A stretch of 64,000 nt of DNA. It comes from Rhodoferax aquaticus. Its GTDB lineage: Bacteria; Pseudomonadota; Gammaproteobacteria; Burkholderiales; Burkholderiaceae_C. The position numbers and the translations under genes are program-made. Location of the stretch: positions 3,720,001 to 3,784,000 of the forward strand of contig NZ_CP036282.1 in NCBI RefSeq assembly GCF_006974105.1, written 5' to 3'. The notes under the pieces were generated by a model. That model was given only the letters and a program-made list of their open reading frames with translations. It made no database searches and was not told where the DNA came from. This document shows, in pieces, positions 7,670 to 16,615 of the stretch. How positions within the stretch are numbered: the stretch's first letter is position 1; the number at the start of each line of letters is the position of its first letter.

Positions 7670-8527
7670 ATGCCATTTCCACACCGACGCCGTCCTGAGT
7701 TTAATGAGGCTCGTCCATACGAGTACCCCCAACACCTGCGTGAGGGCATAGACGGCTTACCCAATACGCCCGGAGTTTATGTCTTTCATGGCGAAGAAGG
7801 TGATCTGCCGCTCTACATAGGTAAGAGTGTCAATTTGCGCAGCCGTGTGCTGTCCCATCTGCGCAATCCCGATGAAGCTCGCTTGCTGCGACTAACCCGC
7901 CGCATCTCGTTTATCCGAACGGCGGGGGAAATTGGCGCGCTCTTGTTGGAAGCCTGCATGATCAAGCAACAGCAGCCTTTGCTGAATCAAAAGCTCAGGC
8001 GAAGCCGGCAACTGTGCTCGCTCAGGCTCAACCAAGGCTTGCCCGAAGTGGTCTATTCCAAAGACCTGAATTTCGCGACAACACAAGACTTGTTTGGCCT
8101 GTACGCGAGCAAGCATGCTGCGTTGCAATCGCTTCGCGACCTGGCAGATCAGCACAAGCTGTGCTACGGCACATTAGGCTTAGAGAAACTACCTAAAGGC
8201 AAGCCTTGCTTCAGAGCCATGATTCAACACTGTGCCGGTGTCTGCCGAGGCAGCGAGAGCCTAGACGAGCACCAACAAAGACTTCTTGATGCACTCGAGG
8301 GCGTTCGGGTGGCCTGTTGGCCCTTCTCTGGGGCGGTTGGCCTGGTCGAGCGCTTTGAGGACGAATGCCAAATCCACGTGGTGCGCAACTGGACTTACTT
8401 GGGCAGCGTGAGTGAGCTCAGCCAAGCGAAACAGCTCGACGCCATGGCGGCAGGGTTTGATGCGGATGGCTACAAGATTTTGTGCAAACCCATCCTCACC
8501 AGTGCGGTTGAACTCGTTCTGCTTTGA
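7670..8527 (+). CDS. cho: UvrC-like nucleotide excision repair endonuclease Cho
   Basis: 285 residues; the E. coli Cho homologue is 295. It makes the 3' incision at bulky lesions together with UvrA/UvrB, acting where UvrC is hindered. It has a GIY-YIG domain (LPNTPGVYVFHGE, LYIGKSVNLRSRVLSHL, then AGEIGALLLEACMIKQQQPL with catalytic Tyr, Arg and Glu) and the Cho-specific C-terminal part (ILCKPILTS at the end). The frame opens at 7601, but the first residues are unlike the family; ATG 7670 (MPFPHRRRPEF) aligns with the family start. No clear LexA box is seen upstream. It borders the degraded region. Confidence 0.9.
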   Translation: MPFPHRRRPEFNEARPYEYPQHLREGIDGLPNTPGVYVFHGEEGDLPLYIGKSVNLRSRVLSHLRNPDEARLLRLTRRISFIRTAGEIGALLLEACMIKQQQPLLNQKLRRSRQLCSLRLNQGLPEVVYSKDLNFATTQDLFGLYASKHAALQSLRDLADQHKLCYGTLGLEKLPKGKPCFRAMIQHCAGVCRGSESLDEHQQRLLDALEGVRVACWPFSGAVGLVERFEDECQIHVVRNWTYLGSVSELSQAKQLDAMAAGFDADGYKILCKPILTSAVELVLL

Positions 8528-8609
8528 CGGCTTAGCCATCAGATTTGGTCGCGGTAGTCCTAACCCTGATGCAGCCATGTCGGCTTTGCGAGGCGAAAGC
8601 ACCAATGGC

Positions 8610-8819
8610 TTACATCCACCGCCACATACCAAGCAACGCAGCGGCTGACAGTTGGCGCAGTGTGTGCCATTGGCGTCGCAAGGCATTGTCTGCCAGCTTC
8701 TGTGCGCCACAGGCATGGGGTTTGAGCGTCGAACGCAAGGCTGCACTGCGCCAAGCATGGCGATCAAAGTTACTTTTTTCCGTGGATAGTGTGTAAGGCT
8801 GTACTACTGGGATAGGCAT
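8610..8819 (-). CDS. Small hypothetical protein, divergent from the WYL regulator
   Basis: 69 codons beginning MPIPVVQPYTLSTEKSNFDR. AAGGAG lies 8 nt before the ATG, better initiation evidence than most small ORFs here have. The same strand in a second frame continues with a Cys-rich reading (HCANCQPLRCLVCGGGC) toward 8530, so this could be the intact N-terminus of a frameshifted, longer gene. No family is recognised. The divergent palindrome-bearing spacer suggests it may be a target of the regulator at 8907. Confidence 0.4.
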   Translation of the reverse strand: MPIPVVQPYTLSTEKSNFDRHAWRSAALRSTLKPHACGAQKLADNALRRQWHTLRQLSAAALLGMWRWM

Positions 8820-8836
8820 GTTGTGGCTCCTTGTTG

Positions 8837-8885
8837 CATGGACTTAGATTTATGATCAAGTCCATGTAGCTCATAGAGTGAGCTA
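8837..8885. promoter_or_regulatory. Two adjacent palindromes, likely operators
   Basis: CATGGACTT (8837-8845) and AAGTCCATG (8858-8866) form a perfect inverted repeat with a 12-bp spacer. Immediately after, TAGCTCA (8867-8873) and TGAGCTA (8879-8885) form a second, with a 5-bp spacer. They fill the space between the small divergent ORF and the WYL regulator gene, ending 10 bp before its ribosome binding site. Autoregulation is the simplest reading. Confidence 0.6.
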
Positions 8886-8906
8886 CAACTAAAAAAAGGA
8901 CCGCCT

Positions 8907-9884
8907 GTGGACCGAACTGAGCGCTTTTACAAGATTGACGCCCTGCTGCAAGGTGGAGCCATAGTGCCCGTGGATCGTTTTTTGCGCGAACTGGAGGTGT
9001 CGCTCGCCACTTTCAAGCGCGACATCGAGTACATGCGCAGTCGGCTGAACTCACCTATTGCCTGGAGCAAAGCCGATGGTGGCTACTCCTACACCCAAGG
9101 CACAAAGACTCAACAAGCCCTGCCAGGTCTGTGGTTCAACGCCAGCGAAGCCCATGCCTTGCTGATGATGCAATCCTTGCTGTCCGATATGCAGCCTGGC
9201 TTGCTGGGGCCGCATGTGGCGCCGCTCAAAGCGCGATTGCGCGCCGTGATAGAAGCGGGCAAACACCCCGTGGGTGATGTGGAAAGCCGCGTTAAGTTGC
9301 TCAATGTGGCGGCTCGCTCTGTGGCCGACAGCAACTTTGAGGTGGTGGCAGCAGCGCTCTTGAGGCGCCAGCGGCTGCAGATTGATTACTTCAACCGTTC
9401 GCGTGGCGAGTTGGGTGCGCGCGAGGTGTCACCGCAACTCTTGATCCACCACCGGGGCAACTGGTACTTAGGCGCTTGGTGCCACAAGCAAGATGCCATG
9501 CGCTCTTTCTCCATGGACGCAATGGAAACCGCCAGCGTGGTGAGCAAAACCGCCAAAAGCCTGCCCCAGGCAGCGCTAGACCGCTTTGTTGGCCAAGGCT
9601 ACGGTATCTTTTCGGGCTCAGAGGTGCAGTGGGCTACGCTGCTTTTTTCTGCTGAGCGCGCCCGCTGGGTCTCGCGTGAGCTATGGCACCCACAACAAAC
9701 ACTGACCCAAGAGGAGGATGGCAGTCTGACCATGCGCTTGCCGTTTACCGATATGCGTGAGCTCACCATGGATATTCTGAGGCACGGCCGGCATGTGAAA
9801 GTGATTGCACCGCGAGCCTTGCAAGAGGAAGTGCACAAAGAATTGCAGGCTGCTTCTGCGCAGTACGCGCCCTCCCCGGTCTAG
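8907..9884 (+). CDS. WYL-domain (YafY-type) transcriptional regulator
   Basis: 325 residues. The N-terminal HTH_11 domain (MDRTERFYKIDALLQGGAIV, then FLRELEVSLATFKRDIEYMR) is followed by a WYL domain whose signature appears as LIHHRGNWYLGAWCHKQDAM, and a C-terminal extension typical of the YafY family. These regulators bind ligands or nucleic acid through the WYL domain and often respond to DNA damage or nucleotide signals. Start is GTG with AAAGGA just upstream (8895-8900). Two palindromes precede it. It converges with the NAD operon. Confidence 0.9.
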   Translation: MDRTERFYKIDALLQGGAIVPVDRFLRELEVSLATFKRDIEYMRSRLNSPIAWSKADGGYSYTQGTKTQQALPGLWFNASEAHALLMMQSLLSDMQPGLLGPHVAPLKARLRAVIEAGKHPVGDVESRVKLLNVAARSVADSNFEVVAAALLRRQRLQIDYFNRSRGELGAREVSPQLLIHHRGNWYLGAWCHKQDAMRSFSMDAMETASVVSKTAKSLPQAALDRFVGQGYGIFSGSEVQWATLLFSAERARWVSRELWHPQQTLTQEEDGSLTMRLPFTDMRELTMDILRHGRHVKVIAPRALQEEVHKELQAASAQYAPSPV

Positions 9885-9890
9885 CGCAGC

Positions 9891-10925
9891 TTATCTGTAC
9901 ACGCCCAGAAACCGATCCAACACCGCGGCGTGGTCGTCAAAAAGCTGGTCTTCCATGGCGGGCAAGTTCGCAATGGGGACCCAACTGGCCTCCATAGCGT
10001 CGTCGGCACCTTTGACCTCGGGTAGCGCGATATTGCCCAGGTTGAAATGGTGGGCGTGCGTGATGATGCGGCCCCTTGGGCTACGGCCGGGGTGGTCAAA
10101 CACCACGCTGCCCTGAAATGCGGCTTGCATGGTGGGGGCGAGAGTTTTAAAGCCGGTTTCTTCTTGCAGCTCGCGCAAGGCGGCGGCGTACATGCGTTCA
10201 CCGGGCTCCACGAATCCACCCGGCAGCGCCCACAGTCCATGTCCGATGTCGCCGCCCCGGCGCACCAGCAGCACTTTGCCACTGGCTTGGACCACGGCAT
10301 CTGCCGTCAAATGGAAAGGCGCAGCCCAGCGCTTGCGGTAGGCCGCTACTGCGGCGTGCTCCGACATGCGCTCGGCAAATGCAGGCAAGCGGGCCCATGC
10401 TTGCAAATAGGCCAGCACCTGCGGGCTGATATAGGGCTGTAGCACGCTCAGGCGCGCGTCTGGGTCGGCACCCTCAAAGTAAACATTGCGCAGGGCAGTG
10501 GCATCGATCTCGATCTCGCGGTCCACGCCCTTCCAGGCCCAACCGTGGAAGTTGTCTAGGTAGTAGCTGGAGCTGTCCTTCTTGAAACCCACCAGGGTGA
10601 TGGGTTGGGTACATTGGGTGATGCGTTGAACCCCCTCGCGTACAGCAGCGTTCCAGCGGGTGTCGTCGTAGTAGTCGCGCACCGGCAGGTACTGCACGCG
10701 TGCCTTGTCTTCGGCAGACAAGATGGACTCCACCATGGCCTGGCGTTCCTGCCAGGTGAATGGGTTTTGCGGGTTGCGCGAACGAAAGGCGGAGCCAATC
10801 ACCACGATCACCTTCGGCGCAGTGGCCAGGGCCGCCTTGAGCAGGGTTTCATGCCCTTTGTGAAAAATCTGCCAGCGGCCGATGATGAGTGCGGTACCGG
10901 AGGTGGTTGGTTTGGTTTCGGTCAT
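9891..10925 (-). CDS. nadM: Bifunctional NMN adenylyltransferase / Nudix hydrolase
   Basis: 344 residues, the usual size for the NadM-Nudix fusion. The N-terminal nucleotidyltransferase (GRWQIFHKGHETLL with HxGH, and IDATALR near the C-end of the domain) joins NMN to ATP to form NAD. The C-terminal Nudix domain has a complete Nudix box around residue 242 (GFVEPGER...RELQEETGF) and in relatives hydrolyses ADP-ribose. Last gene of the six-gene NAD salvage operon, 32 bp after nadE. It provides NAD synthesis by salvage plus clearance of NAD breakdown products. Confidence 0.93.
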   Translation of the reverse strand: MTETKPTTSGTALIIGRWQIFHKGHETLLKAALATAPKVIVVIGSAFRSRNPQNPFTWQERQAMVESILSAEDKARVQYLPVRDYYDDTRWNAAVREGVQRITQCTQPITLVGFKKDSSSYYLDNFHGWAWKGVDREIEIDATALRNVYFEGADPDARLSVLQPYISPQVLAYLQAWARLPAFAERMSEHAAVAAYRKRWAAPFHLTADAVVQASGKVLLVRRGGDIGHGLWALPGGFVEPGERMYAAALRELQEETGFKTLAPTMQAAFQGSVVFDHPGRSPRGRIITHAHHFNLGNIALPEVKGADDAMEASWVPIANLPAMEDQLFDDHAAVLDRFLGVYR

Positions 10926-10957
10926 GCGTTTGTGTCGGGGGTGTTTGGGGAGTCGCT

Positions 10958-12667
10958 TCAGGCGTATTGCACTGCGGCGATGGGCACCTGGCGGCCGCTG
11001 CCGAACGCCCGCCCGCGCAAGCGCAGCACGGGCGGTGCCTGGCGGCGTTTGTACTCGTTGCGGGCAATCATTTTCTGGATACGTTCAATCATCGCGCGCC
11101 CAGCAGGATCGGCGCGCAAATCAGCCATTTTCTGTTCAGCACGCGCATGCTCCCAGTCGGGTAAACGCGCGCCTTCGATGAGGGACTTGAGGATTTCGTC
11201 CAGCACTTCATAAGGCGGCAGGCTGTCGGTGTCTTTCTGTCCGGGTGCGAGCTCGGCGGACGGGGGCTTGTCGATGATGGCGACTGGAATCAGCTCGCGA
11301 CCCGCAGTGGCGTTGATGTGCCGGCACAGCGCAAAGATCTCGGTTTTGTACAGATCGCCAATCAGCCCCAAGCCACCGTTGGTGTCGCCATAGAGTGTGC
11401 AGTAGCCCACGCTTACCTCGGACTTGTTGCCCGTGGTCAGCAGCAGGTGGCCGAAGGCATTGGAGTATTCCATCAGTGTGGTTCCGCGCACCCGGGCTTG
11501 CAAGTTCTCCAGTGGCAAACCTTGCAGCGGTTTGCCGAAGGCCGCTGCAAAACCTTCTTCAAAGCTGGCGACCATGCTGCGGATCGGGTGCTCAATGAGC
11601 GTAATGCCCAGGTTGCGACACAGTGTCTGTGAATCAGAAACGCTGCCTTCGCTGGAAAACTTGGACGGCATGGTGATACCCACCACGTTGGCTGCGCCCA
11701 ATGCCTCGACCGCGAGCGCCAGGGTCAGCGCAGAGTCAATGCCACCGGAGCAGCCCACCACCGCCGTGGTGAAGCCGCAGCGCCGCGCATAGTCCTTCAG
11801 GCCCAACACAATTTGCTGGCGGTAGAACTCCATGGTGGGCAGGCCGGTGACTTCTACTTTTGCAAACGACTCACCTTGTGCGTCACTAAACGTTTGTAGC
11901 TGGCTGCTAAAGGTCAGCGTGGTGATGTCCTCGGCAAAACGCTGCGCCTCATAGACGACCTTGCCGGTGGCATCCATGGCAAAGGACGCACCGTCAAACA
12001 CCAGCTGGTCATGGCCGCCAATCTGGTTCACGTACAACAGCGGCAATCTGTGCCGGCTGCATGCATTGCCAAACACGGTGTGGCGCTGTTCCCGTTTGCC
12101 AATGTTGCTGGGGCTGGCGTTGATGGAGACCACCAGATCGGGGGCCGCGTCGGCTAGGCGTTGGAATGGGTTGACGGCGTAGTCTTGACCGTCGTCGTTC
12201 CAACCATCCTCGCAAATCATCAGGCCGACCTGTTTATCGCCGATTCGCAGCACGCGGGCCATGTCTGCCCCGGGCTCAAAATGGCGGCGCTCATCAAAGA
12301 TGTTGTAGGTGGGCAGCAGCTGCTTGTTGTACTGAAGCACGATTTCACCGTTCTTCAATACCAGCAGCGCATTGTGAAATGGCTTTCCGGTGCCCTCGCG
12401 GCGCATGGGCGCTCCCACGATCCAGTGCAAGGCAGGTGCTTCGCGGGTAGACAGCTTCAACTGCTCCAGGCCAGCGTCAAGGCGGCGCTGAAAGCTCGCA
12501 TCGTCCAGCAAGTCTGCAGGGTAATAGGCCGTGAGGCTGAGCTCGGGGAACACCACCATGTCGGCATGCGAATCCCGCGCCTGGCGGGCTGCGCGCAACA
12601 TAAGCGCTATGTTGCCGGTGATGTCGCCAATGGTGGGGTTGATTTGGGCGCTGGTGATTTTTAACAT
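10958..12667 (-). CDS. nadE: Glutamine-dependent NAD+ synthetase
   Basis: 569 residues. The N-terminal nitrilase-like glutaminase domain carries the Glu-Lys-Cys triad (FPELSLTAYYP, YNKQLLPTYN, MICEDGW). The C-terminal ATP-pyrophosphatase synthetase domain has the SGGIDSA loop near residue 306. It amidates nicotinate adenine dinucleotide to NAD using glutamine. The frame extends to 12706, but ATG 12667 (MLKITSAQINPTIGD) is the standard start. It sits 13 bp after nadR in the NAD operon. Confidence 0.95.
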   Translation of the reverse strand: MLKITSAQINPTIGDITGNIALMLRAARQARDSHADMVVFPELSLTAYYPADLLDDASFQRRLDAGLEQLKLSTREAPALHWIVGAPMRREGTGKPFHNALLVLKNGEIVLQYNKQLLPTYNIFDERRHFEPGADMARVLRIGDKQVGLMICEDGWNDDGQDYAVNPFQRLADAAPDLVVSINASPSNIGKREQRHTVFGNACSRHRLPLLYVNQIGGHDQLVFDGASFAMDATGKVVYEAQRFAEDITTLTFSSQLQTFSDAQGESFAKVEVTGLPTMEFYRQQIVLGLKDYARRCGFTTAVVGCSGGIDSALTLALAVEALGAANVVGITMPSKFSSEGSVSDSQTLCRNLGITLIEHPIRSMVASFEEGFAAAFGKPLQGLPLENLQARVRGTTLMEYSNAFGHLLLTTGNKSEVSVGYCTLYGDTNGGLGLIGDLYKTEIFALCRHINATAGRELIPVAIIDKPPSAELAPGQKDTDSLPPYEVLDEILKSLIEGARLPDWEHARAEQKMADLRADPAGRAMIERIQKMIARNEYKRRQAPPVLRLRGRAFGSGRQVPIAAVQYA

Positions 12668-12680
12668 GGCGTGCCTGGGG

Positions 12681-13802
12681 TTACGGGGTGTTGCTGATGG
12701 CAGCAAACGAGTGTGCGTTTGTCTGGCGTTCTGCGAGGGCCTGCATGGCTGCGCGGCACCGCTCTTCGGGGGAGCCGGTGACTTCCAGCCACGGCACAGA
12801 CTGCGCTGTGAGCACGTCGCGAAAACGTTGATTCATCCAGCAGCGCAAGTGTTCACCGTCGCGCAGGCCATCGTCTTCAAACGGAACATCCACTTCACTC
12901 GTCAGTACGTACAGGGCGCGTGGTGGCATGGCTTTAGCAATGGCTGCCAACGCATCGCTGTGCTGACCCATATGGCGCTCATGCCAGATGCAGGTGGCTA
13001 GTGCATCGGTGTCACACACCAGCACCGTGCAGCCATGGCGTGCGGCCTGTTCTTCCAGGGCACATTGGGTGCGTGCAATGTGTTCAAAGTCGCTGCTGCG
13101 CCAGTCACTGTTCAAAGCGGTGGCTCGTGGGTTGGCGGCCTTGGCAAGTGCGAGCAGTTTGGCGCTGTACTCACGGCCGTACTCAGCGACCCAACGGGTC
13201 TGCGACCACACGCCGCCTTGTTGTCTCAGAGACTTGGCCAAGTCTTGGCTCAGGGTCGTGGTACCTGTGGACTCCGCACCCACCACCACAACCCGTAACG
13301 CCAGACCTGCTTGCACGGCAGGCGAAAGCATGTGCCACTGGCCTGGCACGTCGGCCCGCACGGCGGTGCCTGATACGGGGTAGAGGCTGCGACTCTGGTC
13401 TAGGCACACATGCCGCGCAGCAAAGTAGTGGGCCAAGCGCTCCCCATAAGGCTCAGAGCTGAACACTGCATCCACAGGGACCAGGCCCGGTGTGCTTTGT
13501 TGCGCAGCCTCGATGGTGCATTTCATGATGTCCACATGCGCTTGCCAGATCGCGTCATCAAGGTAGTCCACCGGCACATCGCCCAACGCACCGATCACTT
13601 GGATGTTAGGGTTCTCTTGCAGTGCGTCTTGCAACCATGCAACCCGGTTCGCTATGGAGATGCGCTCCGCACTTGCCCCAAGTACCAGCACAGTCACTGA
13701 AGCGCTGTGCTGGGACGCAGTACGCATCAGGTATTCGTGCCCCAGGTGCGGAGGGTAGAACTTGCCGATGACCAGGGAGTGTTGGAATGCGATCCGTTGC
13801 AT
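12681..13802 (-). CDS. nadR: NadR-type NMN adenylyltransferase / ribosylnicotinamide kinase
   Basis: 373 residues. The N-terminal NMNAT-like domain shows GKFYPPHLGHEYLM and VSGTAVRADV. The C-terminal P-loop kinase-like domain shows VVVGAESTGTTTLSQDLAKS and VCDTDALATCIW. No N-terminal HTH repressor domain like that of E. coli NadR is present, so it is an enzyme only, phosphorylating imported nicotinamide riboside. In the Walker A loop the usual GK[ST] lysine reads Thr (GTTT). Related NadR-like proteins may share this, but it should be kept in mind. A GTG lies upstream, but ATG 13802 is preferred; it sits 4 bp after pnuC. Confidence 0.85.
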   Translation of the reverse strand: MQRIAFQHSLVIGKFYPPHLGHEYLMRTASQHSASVTVLVLGASAERISIANRVAWLQDALQENPNIQVIGALGDVPVDYLDDAIWQAHVDIMKCTIEAAQQSTPGLVPVDAVFSSEPYGERLAHYFAARHVCLDQSRSLYPVSGTAVRADVPGQWHMLSPAVQAGLALRVVVVGAESTGTTTLSQDLAKSLRQQGGVWSQTRWVAEYGREYSAKLLALAKAANPRATALNSDWRSSDFEHIARTQCALEEQAARHGCTVLVCDTDALATCIWHERHMGQHSDALAAIAKAMPPRALYVLTSEVDVPFEDDGLRDGEHLRCWMNQRFRDVLTAQSVPWLEVTGSPEERCRAAMQALAERQTNAHSFAAISNTP

Positions 13803-13806
13803 AGAC

Positions 13807-14439
13807 TCAAGCCGCACTCAAGTTGTTTGCTGGCGCTATTGAGCGTTGGGCGCGCTGCCAGTTACGCAAGCCATGGAAGCAGATGGCCAAGATAACAACA
13901 TACAACACGGCAATCAGATACCACCCGCGGCTCCAATACAAAGGGATGGATACAAGGTCCACGGCGATCCACCAGTACCAGCTGGAGACCTGCCTGCGGT
14001 TCAGTTGCCATTGGGCGCACAGGCTGAATGCAGTGATCAACGCATACCTGGGGGGCGCGCTGCCGCGCAACTGTTCCAACACCGCCCACAACAGGACTGC
14101 CATGCCCAAGCCGGCAGCCAGCAACACCAATTGATCCCGCGCTGTCGTGCCATGGAACGCACTGCTTGCAGGCCCAAAGCGCCGGTGCCATTGAACCCAG
14201 CCTTGCGCTGACAGCACGACAAACACGACCTGCAACCCTGCATCGGCGAAGAGCCGCTGGTCTAGAAACACAACGCCCAGAATCAAGCTGTTGACGATGC
14301 CCCAAGGAAAGTTCCGGATGCTGGCTTTGGCTGTGAGCCAGACGCACAACAGCCCAGTGGCAAAGCCCAGTGCATCGCCTAGGGTCAAGCTGATGCTGCC
14401 CAGGGCAATGGACAGCTTCAACCAGGCGGCAAACTCCAT
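13807..14439 (-). CDS. pnuC: Nicotinamide riboside transporter PnuC
   Basis: 210 residues, very hydrophobic, with about seven membrane segments. Family motifs include WLTAKASIRNFPWGIVNS near the start and the Trp-rich SSWYWWIAVDLVSIPLYWSR near the C-end, where PnuC proteins bind the riboside. It facilitates diffusion of nicotinamide riboside; phosphorylation by the adjacent NadR kinase traps it. ATG 14439 (MEFAAWLKL) is chosen over the longer frame to 14508. Gaps to neighbours are 11 bp (pncB) and 4 bp (nadR). Confidence 0.92.
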   Translation of the reverse strand: MEFAAWLKLSIALGSISLTLGDALGFATGLLCVWLTAKASIRNFPWGIVNSLILGVVFLDQRLFADAGLQVVFVVLSAQGWVQWHRRFGPASSAFHGTTARDQLVLLAAGLGMAVLLWAVLEQLRGSAPPRYALITAFSLCAQWQLNRRQVSSWYWWIAVDLVSIPLYWSRGWYLIAVLYVVILAICFHGLRNWQRAQRSIAPANNLSAA

Positions 14440-14450
14440 GGAGATTGGTC

Positions 14451-15668
14451 CTATTCGGGTTTGTTGAAGATCTGGCGCAAATACGCCAAGAACGTGGCGT
14501 CTTCGCAAAGCGTTTTGCCGGGGGTGTCGGATAACTTGGCGGTGGGTTGGCCGTTGCAGCTCACCAGCTTCATCACGATGTTGAGTGGGTGCAGGCCCGT
14601 GTCATTGCTCAGGTTGGTCCCGATGCCAAAGCCTGTTTGCACGCGGTCTGCAAAGTGCTGGTGCAGTCGGATGGCGGTGGCAATGTCCAGGCCATCGGAG
14701 AACACTAGGCGTTTGTTGTTCGCATTGATCTTGAGCTTGGCATAGTGGGTCAGCGCTTTCTCACCCCACACGACTGGGTCTCCACTGTCGTGGCGAAGAC
14801 CATCAAAGAGCTTGGCGAAGTAGAGGTCGAAGTCGGCCAGGAAAGCGTCCATGCCGACCACATCGGTCAAGGCCGTGCCCAGGTCGCCTCGATACTCCTG
14901 CACCCAAGTTTCCAACGCGGCCTTTTGGAAACCCCGCAGCTGCACACCGGTAGCCTGAAAGGTTTGCAGGTATTCGTGCGCCATGGTGCCTATGGGAACC
15001 AGGTTGCACTCCTTGGCCAACAGCACGTTCGACGTACCTTTGAAGAACTGTGGTACCTCGCGCGCAAGGGTCTTCACCATCTCGGTTTGCCATGCGCCGG
15101 AGAAGCGCCTGCGCACACCGAAATCAAAAAACTCGAAGGGGTGCGTGGTACCGCCTAGGTTGATGCCACGGAGTTGTACGATCTTGGCTTGCAGGCGGGT
15201 TCTGGCCTCTGCCAAGAAAGGCTCCACACCACCGCGCAGTTGCGCCATACGGCGAAAGTACAGCTCATTGACGATGGCCAACACATAGATTTCAAAGCCC
15301 ATGACATGGACTTGCGGCCCCTCGGCCACGATGTGCAGGGTATCGCCTTCGGTTGTGACATGGATAAATCGGCGCTGAAACTGGAACAAGCGCAAGAAGT
15401 CGATGTAGTCCGACCGCAAGAATCGCAGACCACCCAGATATCGCAACTCGTCCTCGGTAAAGCGAAGCGCGCACAGCGCATCCAACTCTGCGTTGACCTC
15501 TGCAGCCAGTTCTGAGAGAGGAAACTCCGGTGCGTTGCGACACACAAAACGGTACTGCGCTTGGTTGGTGGGCATGGAATGCAGCATGGGTTGCTGCATG
15601 GTGAATTTGTAGAGGTCAGTCTCCAGCAGGCTGTGGATCACAAGGCTGGTAGGTTTGCTGGTGCTCAC
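14451..15668 (-). CDS. pncB: Nicotinate phosphoribosyltransferase
   Basis: 405 residues, typical length. It converts nicotinate and PRPP to nicotinate mononucleotide in the Preiss-Handler route. Signature segments are [17 protein letters not shown] at the N-terminus, [33 protein letters not shown] (with the catalytic His within the next residues) and GLRHDSGDP for PRPP/product binding. Second gene in the NAD operon, 13 bp after pncA, whose nicotinate product it uses. Confidence 0.95.
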   Translation of the reverse strand: MSTSKPTSLVIHSLLETDLYKFTMQQPMLHSMPTNQAQYRFVCRNAPEFPLSELAAEVNAELDALCALRFTEDELRYLGGLRFLRSDYIDFLRLFQFQRRFIHVTTEGDTLHIVAEGPQVHVMGFEIYVLAIVNELYFRRMAQLRGGVEPFLAEARTRLQAKIVQLRGINLGGTTHPFEFFDFGVRRRFSGAWQTEMVKTLAREVPQFFKGTSNVLLAKECNLVPIGTMAHEYLQTFQATGVQLRGFQKAALETWVQEYRGDLGTALTDVVGMDAFLADFDLYFAKLFDGLRHDSGDPVVWGEKALTHYAKLKINANNKRLVFSDGLDIATAIRLHQHFADRVQTGFGIGTNLSNDTGLHPLNIVMKLVSCNGQPTAKLSDTPGKTLCEDATFLAYLRQIFNKPE

Positions 15669-15681
15669 GTGAAATCCCTTT

Positions 15682-16488
15682 TCAATTCAAAGCAGCCTGT
15701 GCTTGAGCGGTGGTCATCAGCTCTGCGCCCCAGCGGGTGGCGCGTTCGATGAACGCTTGCTGGTCTGCCTCGAACCCGGTCACCGGGCTCATGCAGTCAC
15801 TCAGCAGCACGATGCGGGGGCGGGGTCCCCCACTGCGGTCCAAATAGCGCATGAGCTGGTCTATGCTGGAGGCCACACAGTGGCTGCCCGCTTCGCCTGC
15901 CACAAACAGGGTGTCTACGCCTGCGGTGAGCTCTGCCGCCAATTCGGTATTGAACTGGGTGGATGCAACGCCAGCGTCTGGGGCATCAGCCTCAAACACG
16001 CCAAAGTGTTCGGTCAGCGGGTATTCGCCTTTGAGTACCTTTCGCACCGCCCGTTGTTGGGCGAACTCCCAGCGGGCCAACTGCTCAGCCAGCGGGGCTG
16101 CGATGTTGTGGCCCCAAGTGCCGGTGACGCAGTGCACCGGCCACACCACCAAGCCCGGACGGCCAGCTTGTGCAAGCTGTGCCAGCATGGAGGTGACCTT
16201 GGGTGTGAGCAATGCGTCGCGTGGCAGCAATTTGCCGCTGGCTACATCGTTGCCAGTCACAAACGTGAAGGGGGCCGGTGCGCTGCCCTCGGCAGTTTTC
16301 CAAAATGTGGTGCGCTCCACGGCCACGCTGGGGTGCGAGTCCAGAGTGACCGTGATGCCATCCAACCCTGTGTTAGCAATGAAGTCTGCCAAGCGCAGCA
16401 TGTCTGCATAGGCCCCGGCTACGGGCAGGGCAGCGCCGGGGATGTCGCAAAAGTCGTTTTGCGGATCAATGATGAGTAGCTTCTTCAT
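15682..16488 (-). CDS. pncA: Nicotinamidase (isochorismatase-like cysteine hydrolase)
   Basis: 268 residues, somewhat longer than the 200-220 typical of PncA. Begins [20 protein letters not shown], giving the catalytic Asp in IDPQNDF; the catalytic Cys is in [13 protein letters not shown] near residue 200. [11 protein letters not shown] is the conserved substrate-pocket region. It hydrolyses nicotinamide to nicotinate for PncB. First gene of the operon, with a -35/-10 pair about 40 bp upstream and the NrtR-type palindrome beyond it. Confidence 0.88.
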   Translation of the reverse strand: MKKLLIIDPQNDFCDIPGAALPVAGAYADMLRLADFIANTGLDGITVTLDSHPSVAVERTTFWKTAEGSAPAPFTFVTGNDVASGKLLPRDALLTPKVTSMLAQLAQAGRPGLVVWPVHCVTGTWGHNIAAPLAEQLARWEFAQQRAVRKVLKGEYPLTEHFGVFEADAPDAGVASTQFNTELAAELTAGVDTLFVAGEAGSHCVASSIDQLMRYLDRSGGPRPRIVLLSDCMSPVTGFEADQQAFIERATRWGAELMTTAQAQAALN

Positions 16489-16530
16489 GGCCTGGCTCCT
16501 GGTATATGGCTTTCGACTGCTGATGGCATC

Positions 16531-16559
16531 AGTCTAGCAAATATAAATGCAGGTTGCAA
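16531..16559 (-). promoter_or_regulatory. Candidate promoter of the NAD salvage operon
   Basis: On the minus strand TTGCAA (16554-16559) and TAGACT (16531-16536) are spaced by 17 bp, placing transcription start about 35 bp before the pncA ATG. The nrtR palindrome starts 26 bp upstream of the -35. Confidence 0.5.
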
Positions 16560-16572
16560 TTAAATAATGTCA

Positions 16573-16605
16573 TTGACAAAAATATTCATTAAAGTGTTTA
16601 ATGAA
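16573..16605 (+). promoter_or_regulatory. nrtR promoter overlapped by a 21-bp palindrome (candidate NrtR operator)
   Basis: TTGACA (16573-16578) and TTTAAT (16597-16602) are spaced by 18 bp. The perfect palindrome at 16585-16605, arms TTCATTAAAG and CTTTAATGAA style around a central T, covers the -10. A regulator bound there would block nrtR transcription and could also affect the divergent pncA promoter. NrtR is an NAD/ADP-ribose-responsive repressor that typically binds such AT-rich palindromes upstream of salvage genes. Confidence 0.65.
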
Positions 16606-16615
16606 ACTAAATAAA

